A stretch of 64,000 bases of DNA from JASGCK01 sp031430035. GTDB lineage: Bacteria; Pseudomonadota; Gammaproteobacteria; Burkholderiales; Burkholderiaceae_C. Shown here piece after piece: positions 30,412 to 38,412 of the stretch. Both the position numbers and the translations under genes were made by a program. The stretch's first letter is position 1, and each line of letters begins with the position of its first letter. The stretch is taken from contig JANPAS010000025.1 in NCBI GenBank assembly GCA_031430035.1, positions 6,670 through 70,669 on the forward strand, read 5' to 3'. The notes beneath the pieces are model-generated. The model ran no database searches, was not told where the DNA came from, and saw only the letters and a program-made list of their open reading frames with translations.

Positions 30412-31938
30412 CTAAGGACGAGTGAACAGAATCATATAGTCATTGCTGCTGCTAGCGTTTGGATAGCTGTATTGAATAGTTGACATATTGGTGACATACG
30501 AAGAGGTGCTAGCTGCAGCAGCGATTGCAGCAGTGACTACGGCTTTGTTGGGTGTCTCAATGCAATTTGCCATCGTATTACTGGCGCTGTAAAAATTAAT
30601 TGAGCCGCTATAGGTGCACGAGGTCTGCCCGCTCAATGCACGACCACGCATAAGCAAAATGGCCGCCGCACTACCACCATCCACCGTTATTCGACTTGTA
30701 CCAGAGCCGCCTGCTACATAACTTTGTGAGACGGCGTAATGCGCTTGCCCGAGCCATAAGTCCACATCATTTGCGGCGGCAAGTCGGTTGGGGCTTATGG
30801 GTATGATTTGATTTCCACCACAATCGCCCGGTATGTATCCTTGATAAAGTTTCTTTGGTGTCGTCACGCACGTGCCACCAGGTGTAAGTGCCGCGGTCGG
30901 GTATTTGTTGCCATTGCTATCATAGTAGGCGTTTAGATAGCTACCTAGTAGGCGAGCTACACGCTTATTGGCAGCCTTGGAGAACTCTTCAGCAGTAATC
31001 CAAATAATCTGATCGTTCAATTGCTCTTGGCCAGTATCAGAAGTGACGAATGTCTTTAATGCAGCAATTGCCGTTGGGTTGCTGCTATTTGCGGTTGGTA
31101 CACCACCTGCGGAAGGCAATAAGGACTGATTTGTTAACCAAGGCTGACCTGTTGTAGCGTTTGCATCTGAATAGTATTTGAGGAAATTTGGTGCTGACGT
31201 TTCCGCATGCGGCACCCCAGAGAGAGTTTGGGTTAAGCCGCAGGTGTAACTGCTCCCCCCTATAGATGTTTGGGTTTGTGAGCCACCCGCTGCACCAGAA
31301 GCCATGATGACCGCAACCACTCTGTTAGGTGAATTGTTTGCGGCACTGTTAGTTAAATCGCCAACCAGCAGTTGTGTGGCCCACGTTGTACTCAGTAATG
31401 ATGTATCTGTGGGTTTGGCAGGCTGGACGACTGAAAAGCTAGCAAATGAATCGGAGTTAACCGCAATCGATGTCGTGGTTGGACTTACTTTAAAGCGACC
31501 ATCAACAGCGTACCAAAGGCATTGATGAGCAGCATCACGCAGGGGCGGGATATTGAGCGTTGACCAAGGCAATAAACCTAGGCTGTGCTGACCTGCGGTT
31601 TTGTATGCAGTGCCGATTCCACAACCGCCACTTTCACTGTCCCCATTGCCATCTTGGTTGGGGCAGGGTAATCGTCCTAGAGTAGCCGTATCTGCAGCGT
31701 TCAAATTTGCCGTACTTCCCACCTCCACATATTCCAGTAATGCCGCCTTAGCTTGTTGAAGAGCCTCCCGATTGACTTTTTGCTGATAGGTTCTAGAGTC
31801 ATCCCCCCAGATGTTTTTGCTGAACACCGCCACAGCCATGACGGCAATCGTGACCAACAGCAGGACTCCAATGAGGCCGCGCTGCGCGCTGCGCACGGGC
31901 TTGGTGTGGATGAGAGGCTTCATGTGCCTGCAGTTCAT
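30412..31938 (-). CDS. Large GspK-like tip pseudopilin (no Glu5)
   Basis: 508 aa. Near the N-terminus AQRG is followed by LIGVLLLVTIAVMAVAVF: a prepilin-type hydrophobic helix in which position 5 is Leu, not Glu. Loss of Glu5 and large size are hallmarks of GspK, the tip pseudopilin of type II secretion. It shares LGRLPCPNQDGNGD and LLPWSTLNIPPLRDA with the two smaller LPCP-family proteins downstream, so all three are related. Start ATG at 31938 overlaps the preceding stop by 4 bases; ATG at 31923 is an alternative. Ends in a hydrophobic stretch (YMILFTRP). Confidence 0.8.
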   Translation of the reverse strand: MNCRHMKPLIHTKPVRSAQRGLIGVLLLVTIAVMAVAVFSKNIWGDDSRTYQQKVNREALQQAKAALLEYVEVGSTANLNAADTATLGRLPCPNQDGNGDSESGGCGIGTAYKTAGQHSLGLLPWSTLNIPPLRDAAHQCLWYAVDGRFKVSPTTTSIAVNSDSFASFSVVQPAKPTDTSLLSTTWATQLLVGDLTNSAANNSPNRVVAVIMASGAAGGSQTQTSIGGSSYTCGLTQTLSGVPHAETSAPNFLKYYSDANATTGQPWLTNQSLLPSAGGVPTANSSNPTAIAALKTFVTSDTGQEQLNDQIIWITAEEFSKAANKRVARLLGSYLNAYYDSNGNKYPTAALTPGGTCVTTPKKLYQGYIPGDCGGNQIIPISPNRLAAANDVDLWLGQAHYAVSQSYVAGGSGTSRITVDGGSAAAILLMRGRALSGQTSCTYSGSINFYSASNTMANCIETPNKAVVTAAIAAAASTSSYVTNMSTIQYSYPNASSSNDYMILFTRP

Positions 31939-32483
31939 GGTTGATCAGTTGGTTTTTTGGGCTGCGCGGTTGAAAGCTCCATAGCCTGCAATTCTGCAGG
32001 GGTTTGGGGCCTTGTGATTTCGTCACCAATTTTGGCAAACTCAGTTTTGCCTTTACTGACCACAGAGTTCAAGCCTGTCACGTCGCCTTTGGCGTTGCGC
32101 ACAATGCTGAGACCGTAGGGCAGTTCGCTTTCGCCGTAGACCTTGCCGTTTATCCAAACGCTGGTACGCTGGCCTACAGGCCTATCGGGGCGCTGGGTTA
32201 TGCCGTCGATGCGTAGCAGTTTGGGGCCTTCATCCACCTCTTCTTTGGCGGCTTTGGTTTGCTCGGCCACGTTAAAGCGTAGATCATCAATTCTGGTTCG
32301 TTCGCGCTCTGAGGTGAGTAGTCTGCCAAGCCCAATGCCATACCTTGTTTGCCCAAGATTTTTTGTTTGAGCAAAGGCTATATCCGTCATTGCAATGACG
32401 CTGACGAAGCAGAGCAAGAGCCCCAGCGCTCGTCGACAAGGTGCTACGGCAAACAATGAAGATGTGGGCGACCAGTGCTTCAT
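31935..32483 (-). CDS. MshK/PilP-like periplasmic assembly protein
   Basis: 182 aa with a signal-type N-terminal hydrophobic segment (ALGLLLCFVSVIAMTDIAFA). The second half has LLRIDGITQRPDRPVGQRTS followed by VWINGKVYGE, a small beta domain reminiscent of PilP, GspC HR or MshK, which link the inner-membrane complex to the secretin. Assignment rests on size, topology and position between the PilO-like gene and the minor pilins, with ATGA overlaps on both sides. Confidence 0.7.
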   Translation of the reverse strand: MKHWSPTSSLFAVAPCRRALGLLLCFVSVIAMTDIAFAQTKNLGQTRYGIGLGRLLTSERERTRIDDLRFNVAEQTKAAKEEVDEGPKLLRIDGITQRPDRPVGQRTSVWINGKVYGESELPYGLSIVRNAKGDVTGLNSVVSKGKTEFAKIGDEITRPQTPAELQAMELSTAQPKKPTDQP

Positions 32484-33223
32484 GGTGTGTAGGCCGTCAT
32501 GCTAATCCAATTAAGCAGACATTCGGCGAAGACGGGTATGCCTAGGTCACCAGGTATGTCGATGTCGGAGCTACTACCTGCACGCCTGAGGGTGCATTTC
32601 TTGACGCTAAAGAGTCCCAAGTTGGCAGCTTTAAGCTCATCGAGAATAGCCAACGTATCGCCTTCATGCAGCAGCTGTAGGGTGAGTTTCATGTCCGTGC
32701 TAAAAACGCCAAACTGCTTCACGGGATCGCCATTGGGTAGCTTGGCACCAGGTGGAATGGGCGGTAATGCTGGGCTATTCCCCTCTCTGGGTAAGATTTT
32801 TTGCGGAGCGATATCGTATTTGATACTGATGCCAGGCCACCGTTTTTCAATGGTACGTAGATGCTCAACCCACTCCAAACGCTTTTCTTCGCCAAAGATG
32901 CCGAGCTCTTCTAGTTCGCGCAGAGTAGGGAGTTGTTTAACGATGGTGTCACGCTCTTTACCACTGTCGCGAAGCTTGTTAATTGCTTGCGCTTTAATGC
33001 CCGTGTCGGTGTCTAGTTTTTGTGTGAAGTCCTTATCCGTTTCTTGTAAAAATAAGATCAAAATAATCATTAACACGAGGACTGATAGGCCAATGCCAAC
33101 GGCTTTTCGCAAATTATTTGGCCAAGTGCGCCAATGCCACTGCAAGTCTTTGGGCGCAACCGATGCCGCAGACTTTGCGTCATCATCGTCGTCAACAGCA
33201 GTTTGTGCGTCTAACGTTGCCAT
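32480..33223 (-). CDS. MshJ/PilO-like inner-membrane assembly protein
   Basis: 247 aa: acidic N-terminus (VDDDDDAKSA), one transmembrane helix (AVGIGLSVLVLMIILILFL), a coiled-coil region with LRELEELGIFGEEKRLEWVE, then a ferredoxin-like domain (DMKLTLQLLHEGDTLAILDE, then GLFSVKKCTLRR) as in PilO/GspM. It overlaps the PilM/N-like gene upstream by 13 bases and the PilP-like gene downstream by 4, so the three are coupled. Confidence 0.72.
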   Translation of the reverse strand: MATLDAQTAVDDDDDAKSAASVAPKDLQWHWRTWPNNLRKAVGIGLSVLVLMIILILFLQETDKDFTQKLDTDTGIKAQAINKLRDSGKERDTIVKQLPTLRELEELGIFGEEKRLEWVEHLRTIEKRWPGISIKYDIAPQKILPREGNSPALPPIPPGAKLPNGDPVKQFGVFSTDMKLTLQLLHEGDTLAILDELKAANLGLFSVKKCTLRRAGSSSDIDIPGDLGIPVFAECLLNWISMTAYTP

Positions 33224-34749
33224 AGTTTGATTTCAAAAATAAGCTCGGAGGATTCTTGTTTGCCAGAGCCAGACAGCGTTGCTTTGGTGCTTAGGTCAAG
33301 CGGTTTTTTGGTGACTTCTGCACGTAAATTGGGGTTGCGATTGAAGTCAAGCATGAGTTTGGACAGCGCATCCCGCGTCCCTCGTAAGTCGTCGCTGGCA
33401 ATGCCACGGATACTGCCGCTGAGCAGCAAAGTGGCTATATCCTTTTTTTCTTTTGACACAGGTGGAGGCAAACCAAGTGCCGCGCCAGGTCCCGAGGGCT
33501 TGGTCGGTACTTCACCAACCCATTCCATCTTTTCAATAATCATGCCTGGGTGACGCGCGAGGGTTTGTCCAGTCATGACCAAAATATCACGCATATTGGG
33601 CGTCGTCGTTGCCTTGATGGTGTCCCAGCGCCTGCTCATTTCAACCAATTGCACGGCAGTTAAAGGCGTTGAGGGGAAGTTTTTGGCAATTGCAATGTAT
33701 TGTTGTGAAGCAGCGCTAGATGAGGCGATTGCTGCGTCTATGTCTAGCTGCTTTTGCCATAATTGAATACCTACAAAAGAGGCGTAAAAAAAGGCTGTGA
33801 CAGCGATGGCGACACTAGCGATGTAGAGGGCTCGTGTAATACGCATACTCAAATCACGTTTACGATAAAAGGCAGGCGCAAGCTGCGTAAAAGGCTGCTC
33901 CTTTGCTAACGCTGCAACATAGAGCAAATCGGCCAAAGGTGTTTCTACCCAGCGGTACTGGTCTCTTGTGTGAAGGGTTGTCGAGGTTTTAGTTGCCTTG
34001 CCATCCACATTGGGAGGAAGTACAACATATAGCTGCATACCCGCTCGATCACTTTTGAGTAAACCACTGCCAATCAGATATTCGCGCAATCTTGCAGTCT
34101 CGCTGTAGACCGTTTCAAACCACTCGGCGCTGCTGGTGAACGGATGTAGCGCCAATCTAGAGAAACGGACTCTGCCAGCGACCAAAACTGACTGCCGAAG
34201 ACCTTCCGCATGCGGAGTTACCAGTACGCCAATATCGTCTTCGTTTTTGAGCGGTTTGATTTTGAGTAATTTCAGTGCCGTGGGTGTCATCATCACGGGT
34301 GAATAGACGCCGCGAATGCGAGCATCGCAGCCCTGCAGAGCCTCTAACCAAGGCGTGAGCCCTTCTGCTCTGCCTAGCGTATAGCCCAGTACACGCACCT
34401 TGTCAGGTTGAGAGCGACTTTTCCCTTGCAATTCAGACCAACGGTACGGACTTTCGGAGCCCGATTGTGCCGACATGCGCTCAATCCACGCTGTCTTGCC
34501 AGCGCCGCGCATGACAGGCATGACGCCACCCCAAAATGTTTCTTCACTTTGGTCGACCAAGATGACCCAAGGAACGCCAGGCCACTGAGCAGCGAAGAGC
34601 GCAAGATCGGACGCATGCTCTAAGCTACTGGGCGGTTCGATATGAGTTGCACCTTTCGATTTCGCAAAGTAAATATGCGCTTTGCCAGACGACAGATGCA
34701 GGATGTAGAGGGGGCTAGAGCTCTTGATGAGATCGAGGGCGTTAGACAT
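33211..34749 (-). CDS. MshI / GspL-like (PilM-PilN type) assembly protein
   Basis: 512 aa. Residues 1 to about 300 are a cytoplasmic domain starting LYILHLSSGKAHIYFAKSKG, with a layout like the actin-like domain of GspL or PilM. A transmembrane helix (ALYIASVAIAVTAFFYASFV) follows, then a periplasmic domain resembling PilN. So PilM and PilN functions appear to be in a single chain, as in type II secretion GspL. It shares one base with the stop of the platform-protein gene upstream. Assigned by architecture and position; no catalytic residues are expected. Confidence 0.72.
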   Translation of the reverse strand: MSNALDLIKSSSPLYILHLSSGKAHIYFAKSKGATHIEPPSSLEHASDLALFAAQWPGVPWVILVDQSEETFWGGVMPVMRGAGKTAWIERMSAQSGSESPYRWSELQGKSRSQPDKVRVLGYTLGRAEGLTPWLEALQGCDARIRGVYSPVMMTPTALKLLKIKPLKNEDDIGVLVTPHAEGLRQSVLVAGRVRFSRLALHPFTSSAEWFETVYSETARLREYLIGSGLLKSDRAGMQLYVVLPPNVDGKATKTSTTLHTRDQYRWVETPLADLLYVAALAKEQPFTQLAPAFYRKRDLSMRITRALYIASVAIAVTAFFYASFVGIQLWQKQLDIDAAIASSSAASQQYIAIAKNFPSTPLTAVQLVEMSRRWDTIKATTTPNMRDILVMTGQTLARHPGMIIEKMEWVGEVPTKPSGPGAALGLPPPVSKEKKDIATLLLSGSIRGIASDDLRGTRDALSKLMLDFNRNPNLRAEVTKKPLDLSTKATLSGSGKQESSELIFEIKLWQR

Positions 34750-35954
34750 TAAAATTTGCCCCCGCCAATAACGTTGACATACAGCGGCCCGAGTGTAAAG
34801 ACAATGATGAGTGCCATCATGCCGCCCAGCACAATGGTCATGATGGGTTGCAAACTGGCCTGCAGATTTTCAACCGCATCGCGTGCTTCGCGGGTGTACA
34901 TGTAACTCACGTTTTTGAGTGATTTATCTAGCGAACCGGTCGCCTCACCTACGCGCAGCATGCTAACCACCATGGGCGGAAATAAATCACTGCCAGAGAA
35001 CGCCGCAGATAAACTTTTACCTTTGCCAATTTGTATGCGAGCTGTTCGGACTGCTTCCGCCATGGCTTTGTTGCCAACAGCTTTTTCAACAACCTTCAAG
35101 GCGTCGGTCACAGTGACACCAGCGGCATACAGCATGGCGAGTACGTATGAGAAACGAGCTAATGAAATACGCGACAAGACTTTGCCAATGACTGGCAGTG
35201 ATAGCTTGAGCTTATCTACTCTGCCTTGCATGGGCCCAGGGATTTTGGCAAAAAAGATAGCAAAAAAGACTAATGAACCGATGGTGAGGAATAAAAGAGG
35301 CCAATGATTGACAACGATGTCAGATAGCCACATCAGCACCTTGGTTTGCCAAGGCAACTCGATTTGCAATGTCTTCAGAAGTTGTGTAATTTGCGGCACG
35401 ACATAACCTAACATGAACAACATCACGCCCGAGATAACCACGGTCACGATGATGGGGTAAGTTAAAGCTTTTTTGGTTTGACTTGCCATCTCGTGTTGCC
35501 ATTTCAGCGTTTCAGTCAGATCCTCCAGCACCTCCGTTAATTGTCCCGTCTGCTCGCCAGCTTGGATCAAATTCAGATACACCTCGTCAAAGATTTTTGG
35601 CTGCGTTGCCATTGCTTGAGACAATGTTTTTCCGCTAGATAGTCCTTCGATCAGATTGCCAATGACCTCACGCATGGCTGAGTTACCCTCTCCTTGCGAC
35701 ACGTCACGCAGTGCATCCAAAATAGTGACACCCGCTCGCATCATCATGCTGAGCTGGAAACTGAAATTGAGTAATTGTTCGCGCCCTACCTTTTGCTTGC
35801 CAAATGAAAAACCAGGTTTCATCACGCTTGCTTTTAATAGCAATTGTCCCGCTTGTTCTAGTTGTGAGGCTAGTGCTCCTGCATCAACGGCTTGGCTTTT
35901 TCCGTTAATTGTTTTGCCTTCAGTATTAATGGCTTTCCAAGCGTAGACGGGCAT
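34749..35954 (-). CDS. mshG: Inner-membrane platform protein (MshG/PilC/GspF)
   Basis: 401 aa, two T2SSF domains. N-terminal MPVYAWKAINTEGKTINGK, then FSFQLSMMMRAGVTILDALR and LVNLIQAGEQTGQLTEVL-type helical repeats, mirrored in the second half by FSYVLAMLYAAGVTVTDALK and MLRVGEATGSLDKSL. Three hydrophobic membrane segments. It anchors the assembly ATPase and rotates or lifts pilin subunits in type IV pilus and type II secretion models. It lies 17 bases after the ATPase gene. Confidence 0.93.
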   Translation of the reverse strand: MPVYAWKAINTEGKTINGKSQAVDAGALASQLEQAGQLLLKASVMKPGFSFGKQKVGREQLLNFSFQLSMMMRAGVTILDALRDVSQGEGNSAMREVIGNLIEGLSSGKTLSQAMATQPKIFDEVYLNLIQAGEQTGQLTEVLEDLTETLKWQHEMASQTKKALTYPIIVTVVISGVMLFMLGYVVPQITQLLKTLQIELPWQTKVLMWLSDIVVNHWPLLFLTIGSLVFFAIFFAKIPGPMQGRVDKLKLSLPVIGKVLSRISLARFSYVLAMLYAAGVTVTDALKVVEKAVGNKAMAEAVRTARIQIGKGKSLSAAFSGSDLFPPMVVSMLRVGEATGSLDKSLKNVSYMYTREARDAVENLQASLQPIMTIVLGGMMALIIVFTLGPLYVNVIGGGKF

Positions 35955-35971
35955 GACAGGACTCGCTTAGG

Positions 35972-37651
35972 TTAGCGATCGGCAAAGCTAACAACGCGGC
36001 TAGCGGCCTCGATAGTTGTGTCGCCAATTAGCACACGCCGTATGGCATCGTCGCGTAATGTCAAAAACCCAATGCTGCGTGCATAGCGTGCCAGCTCAGG
36101 TGGGCTGGCGCTTGTGGCGATCAGCTCATCCATTTTTTCGTCGAAGAGCAGCACCTCCATCAGGACAAATCGGCCGCGATAGCCTGACTGCCCACAGTGC
36201 TCACAGCCAACGGCTTTATAAATGCGGGTAGAGGCCACATCGCCATCTGCAACGCCTAATAGCTTTTGATCGTTGGGGGTTAAGTGAGTGAGTACTTTGC
36301 ACTGAGCGCAGAGTTTGCGAGCTAGGCGTTGGCCAATGACGCCAATCATGTTGCCTGCCAAAATTTCAGGGCTGACCCCAATGTCACGCAAACGTTGCAC
36401 GGCTGCTAATGCGGAATTGGTATGCAAAGTTGCAAATACTTGATGGCCGGTCATGGCCGCACGAAAGGCCATTTCGGCCGTCTCTTGATCGCGAATTTCT
36501 CCTACCAAAATAACGTCTGGATCTTGCCGCATTAAAGCTCGAACGCCATCGGCAAAAGTGAGTTTTTCAGTGATTTGCGTTTGCCGAATCAACGGGAGTG
36601 GATACTCAATCGGGTCTTCTAGCGTCATCACGTTCACATCTTCGCTACTAACCGAAGAGAGGACGGAGTAAAGCGTGGTGGTTTTACCGCTGCCTGTGGG
36701 GCCTGTGACTAGCACAATGCCCTCTGGTTTTGCAACAGCTGTATTGATGCAACGCCGAGCATGATCGCTGATGTCAACACGCTTAAATGGCACGATATTT
36801 TTGTTTTTATCCAGCAAGCGTAAGACGATGTTTTCGCCGTGAGCGGTAGGCAGGCAGGCCGCACGAAAATCGATATCGTTGATGCCTAGCTTCATGCCAA
36901 AACGGCCGTCTTGGGGCAGGCGATTTTCGGCAATATTCATACCCGCTAAAACTTTTAATTTGACTGCGATACCCGACCAAATAGACGAGTGCAGTAAATG
37001 CGTTTGTTTCAGCACGCCATCAATACGCAGCCGAACACGCAGGAAGTACTCATCGGGTTCAAAGTGAATGTCTGAAGCCTCTTGATCGTAGGCTTGCTGC
37101 AAAATCGACTCAACAATTTTGTCGACGGGTGGCTCTCTACCGCCAGTGGCCAAAATGCTCTCTACCGATATTCGTTCACCGAAGACTCGATCAATTTCCC
37201 GATGCAACTCTGCATCGGCTGCTAAACCCAGCTTGACTTGCAAAATACCTTGTCCACGCAGATAGGCGGTAACTTGATCAATGCCAATCAGATCGCTGGG
37301 GTCAGTGACCGCCAGCAATACATGTCCGTTGCTAGAACGTGCCACAGGTAGCATTTTGTGATGCCTGGCTAATGAGCCAGATAGCAAACGCTGGACGGCA
37401 GGGTCAGGTCTTTGTGCGGCGATGTCTACAACAGGGAGCTGCAATTGAATCGCACGAATATCTCGCAAAATGGAGGCAGACATCAAACCAAGACGGGTGA
37501 TGTGCGTATGCAAAAAACCGCCAAGACGCTTATGCTCTGCAATCGCAATACTAAGCTCGCTTGTTGAGAGGTGCTTCTCGGCAAGTAGTTTGTCGGCTAA
37601 TTCACGATCTGATTTGCGTAATAAGCCCTTGCTTGCGTCCCCGTGAATCAT
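35972..37651 (-). CDS. mshE: Pilus assembly ATPase (MshE/GspE/PilB type)
   Basis: 559-aa hexameric secretion ATPase powering pilin assembly. Walker A GPTGSGKTTTLYSVL, Asp box VMTLEDPIEYPLP, Walker B DPDVILVGEIRD, His box TGHQVFATLHTNSA, and a C-terminal tetracysteine metal site (KLCAQCKV and VGCEHCGQSGYRGR). The N-terminal 70 residues look like an MshEN domain, the c-di-GMP module of MshE, but with degenerate RLGxx(L) motifs: the first lacks RLG and the second (RLGGFLHTHITRLGL) has about four extra residues. No separate retraction ATPase is present in the window. Confidence 0.93.
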   Translation of the reverse strand: MIHGDASKGLLRKSDRELADKLLAEKHLSTSELSIAIAEHKRLGGFLHTHITRLGLMSASILRDIRAIQLQLPVVDIAAQRPDPAVQRLLSGSLARHHKMLPVARSSNGHVLLAVTDPSDLIGIDQVTAYLRGQGILQVKLGLAADAELHREIDRVFGERISVESILATGGREPPVDKIVESILQQAYDQEASDIHFEPDEYFLRVRLRIDGVLKQTHLLHSSIWSGIAVKLKVLAGMNIAENRLPQDGRFGMKLGINDIDFRAACLPTAHGENIVLRLLDKNKNIVPFKRVDISDHARRCINTAVAKPEGIVLVTGPTGSGKTTTLYSVLSSVSSEDVNVMTLEDPIEYPLPLIRQTQITEKLTFADGVRALMRQDPDVILVGEIRDQETAEMAFRAAMTGHQVFATLHTNSALAAVQRLRDIGVSPEILAGNMIGVIGQRLARKLCAQCKVLTHLTPNDQKLLGVADGDVASTRIYKAVGCEHCGQSGYRGRFVLMEVLLFDEKMDELIATSASPPELARYARSIGFLTLRDDAIRRVLIGDTTIEAASRVVSFADR

Positions 37652-38412
37652 GGTACAGCGGTCAAAATTTTAAGCCTTGCACGGGCTAAATCGCGACTAA
37701 AAATAGCGCTGGTTTGATTGGCTAAATTGAGCGCAACCACGTATTGCCGCGCAGCTTCGCGACTGCGCCCTAATTGATCAAGTGTGAGTGCTAAGTTGTA
37801 AGCGTAATCGGGCTGAGTAGGTGATAAAGACGAGGCACGACTAAAAGCACGCTCGGCCTCACCAAAGCGACGCTGCTCGAAGTGAATGACACCCAGCGTA
37901 TAGTGCACGGCAGCAGGATACTCGCTGCGATCAAGTAGCTGCTTAAACCGTGTTTCTTCAGCCACCAAATCGCCTCCACCAATCAGATACAGGGCGCTCA
38001 TGCCATCACTGTCACGGGGGTACAACTCAACCAAGCGGCGTAGCGTGGATAACGCTTGATCGGTATTGCCAAGCGCATGATGCGCGTAGGCAATGCCAAG
38101 CAGGGCATCGCGCTGGGTAGGGTTGTTGGTCAGCACCTGGCTATAAGCTTCGCGTGCTTGGCTGAATTGGTTTTGGCTAAGCGCTTTATAGCCACGCATG
38201 ACATCTGCATCAACCGAAGCTTTAAGTGTGCCGCGTTGAATCTGAAGCAGCGACTCGGTTGGTTCGAGTGACGCTTGAGGAACTCTTTGATTATTACTTG
38301 TTGCTGTAGCTCTTTTATTCACACCCTCTTTGGGGCCGTCCTCTGAGGTGCGATTATTTTGTGCCAATGCAGCCGAAGCGAGCATGGATAAAACAAGGAA
38401 GAGGCTCTTCAT
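37648..38412 (-). CDS. TPR pilus-biogenesis protein (MshN-like)
   Basis: 254 aa with a signal peptide (MKSLFLVLSMLASAALAQ) and several tetratricopeptide repeats (AREAYSQVLTNNPTQRDALL, ALSTLRRLVELYPRDSDG, AERAFSRASSLSPTQPDYAY). TPR proteins of this type (MshN, PilF/PilW) help secretin assembly. Start ATG at 38412 overlaps the secretin stop by 4 bases; an ATG at 38427 is less likely because it would precede the signal peptide and lack spacing from any Shine-Dalgarno. The end overlaps the ATPase start by 4 bases. Confidence 0.82.
   Translation of the reverse strand: MKSLFLVLSMLASAALAQNNRTSEDGPKEGVNKRATATSNNQRVPQASLEPTESLLQIQRGTLKASVDADVMRGYKALSQNQFSQAREAYSQVLTNNPTQRDALLGIAYAHHALGNTDQALSTLRRLVELYPRDSDGMSALYLIGGGDLVAEETRFKQLLDRSEYPAAVHYTLGVIHFEQRRFGEAERAFSRASSLSPTQPDYAYNLALTLDQLGRSREAARQYVVALNLANQTSAIFSRDLARARLKILTAVP

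Noticed and set aside
32499..33230. Open frame of 243 codons on the + strand opposite the PilO-like gene
   Set aside because: Its composition (Ser/Cys/Arg-rich) and lack of any motif fit an antisense shadow; the opposite strand has a coherent gene with coupled overlaps.
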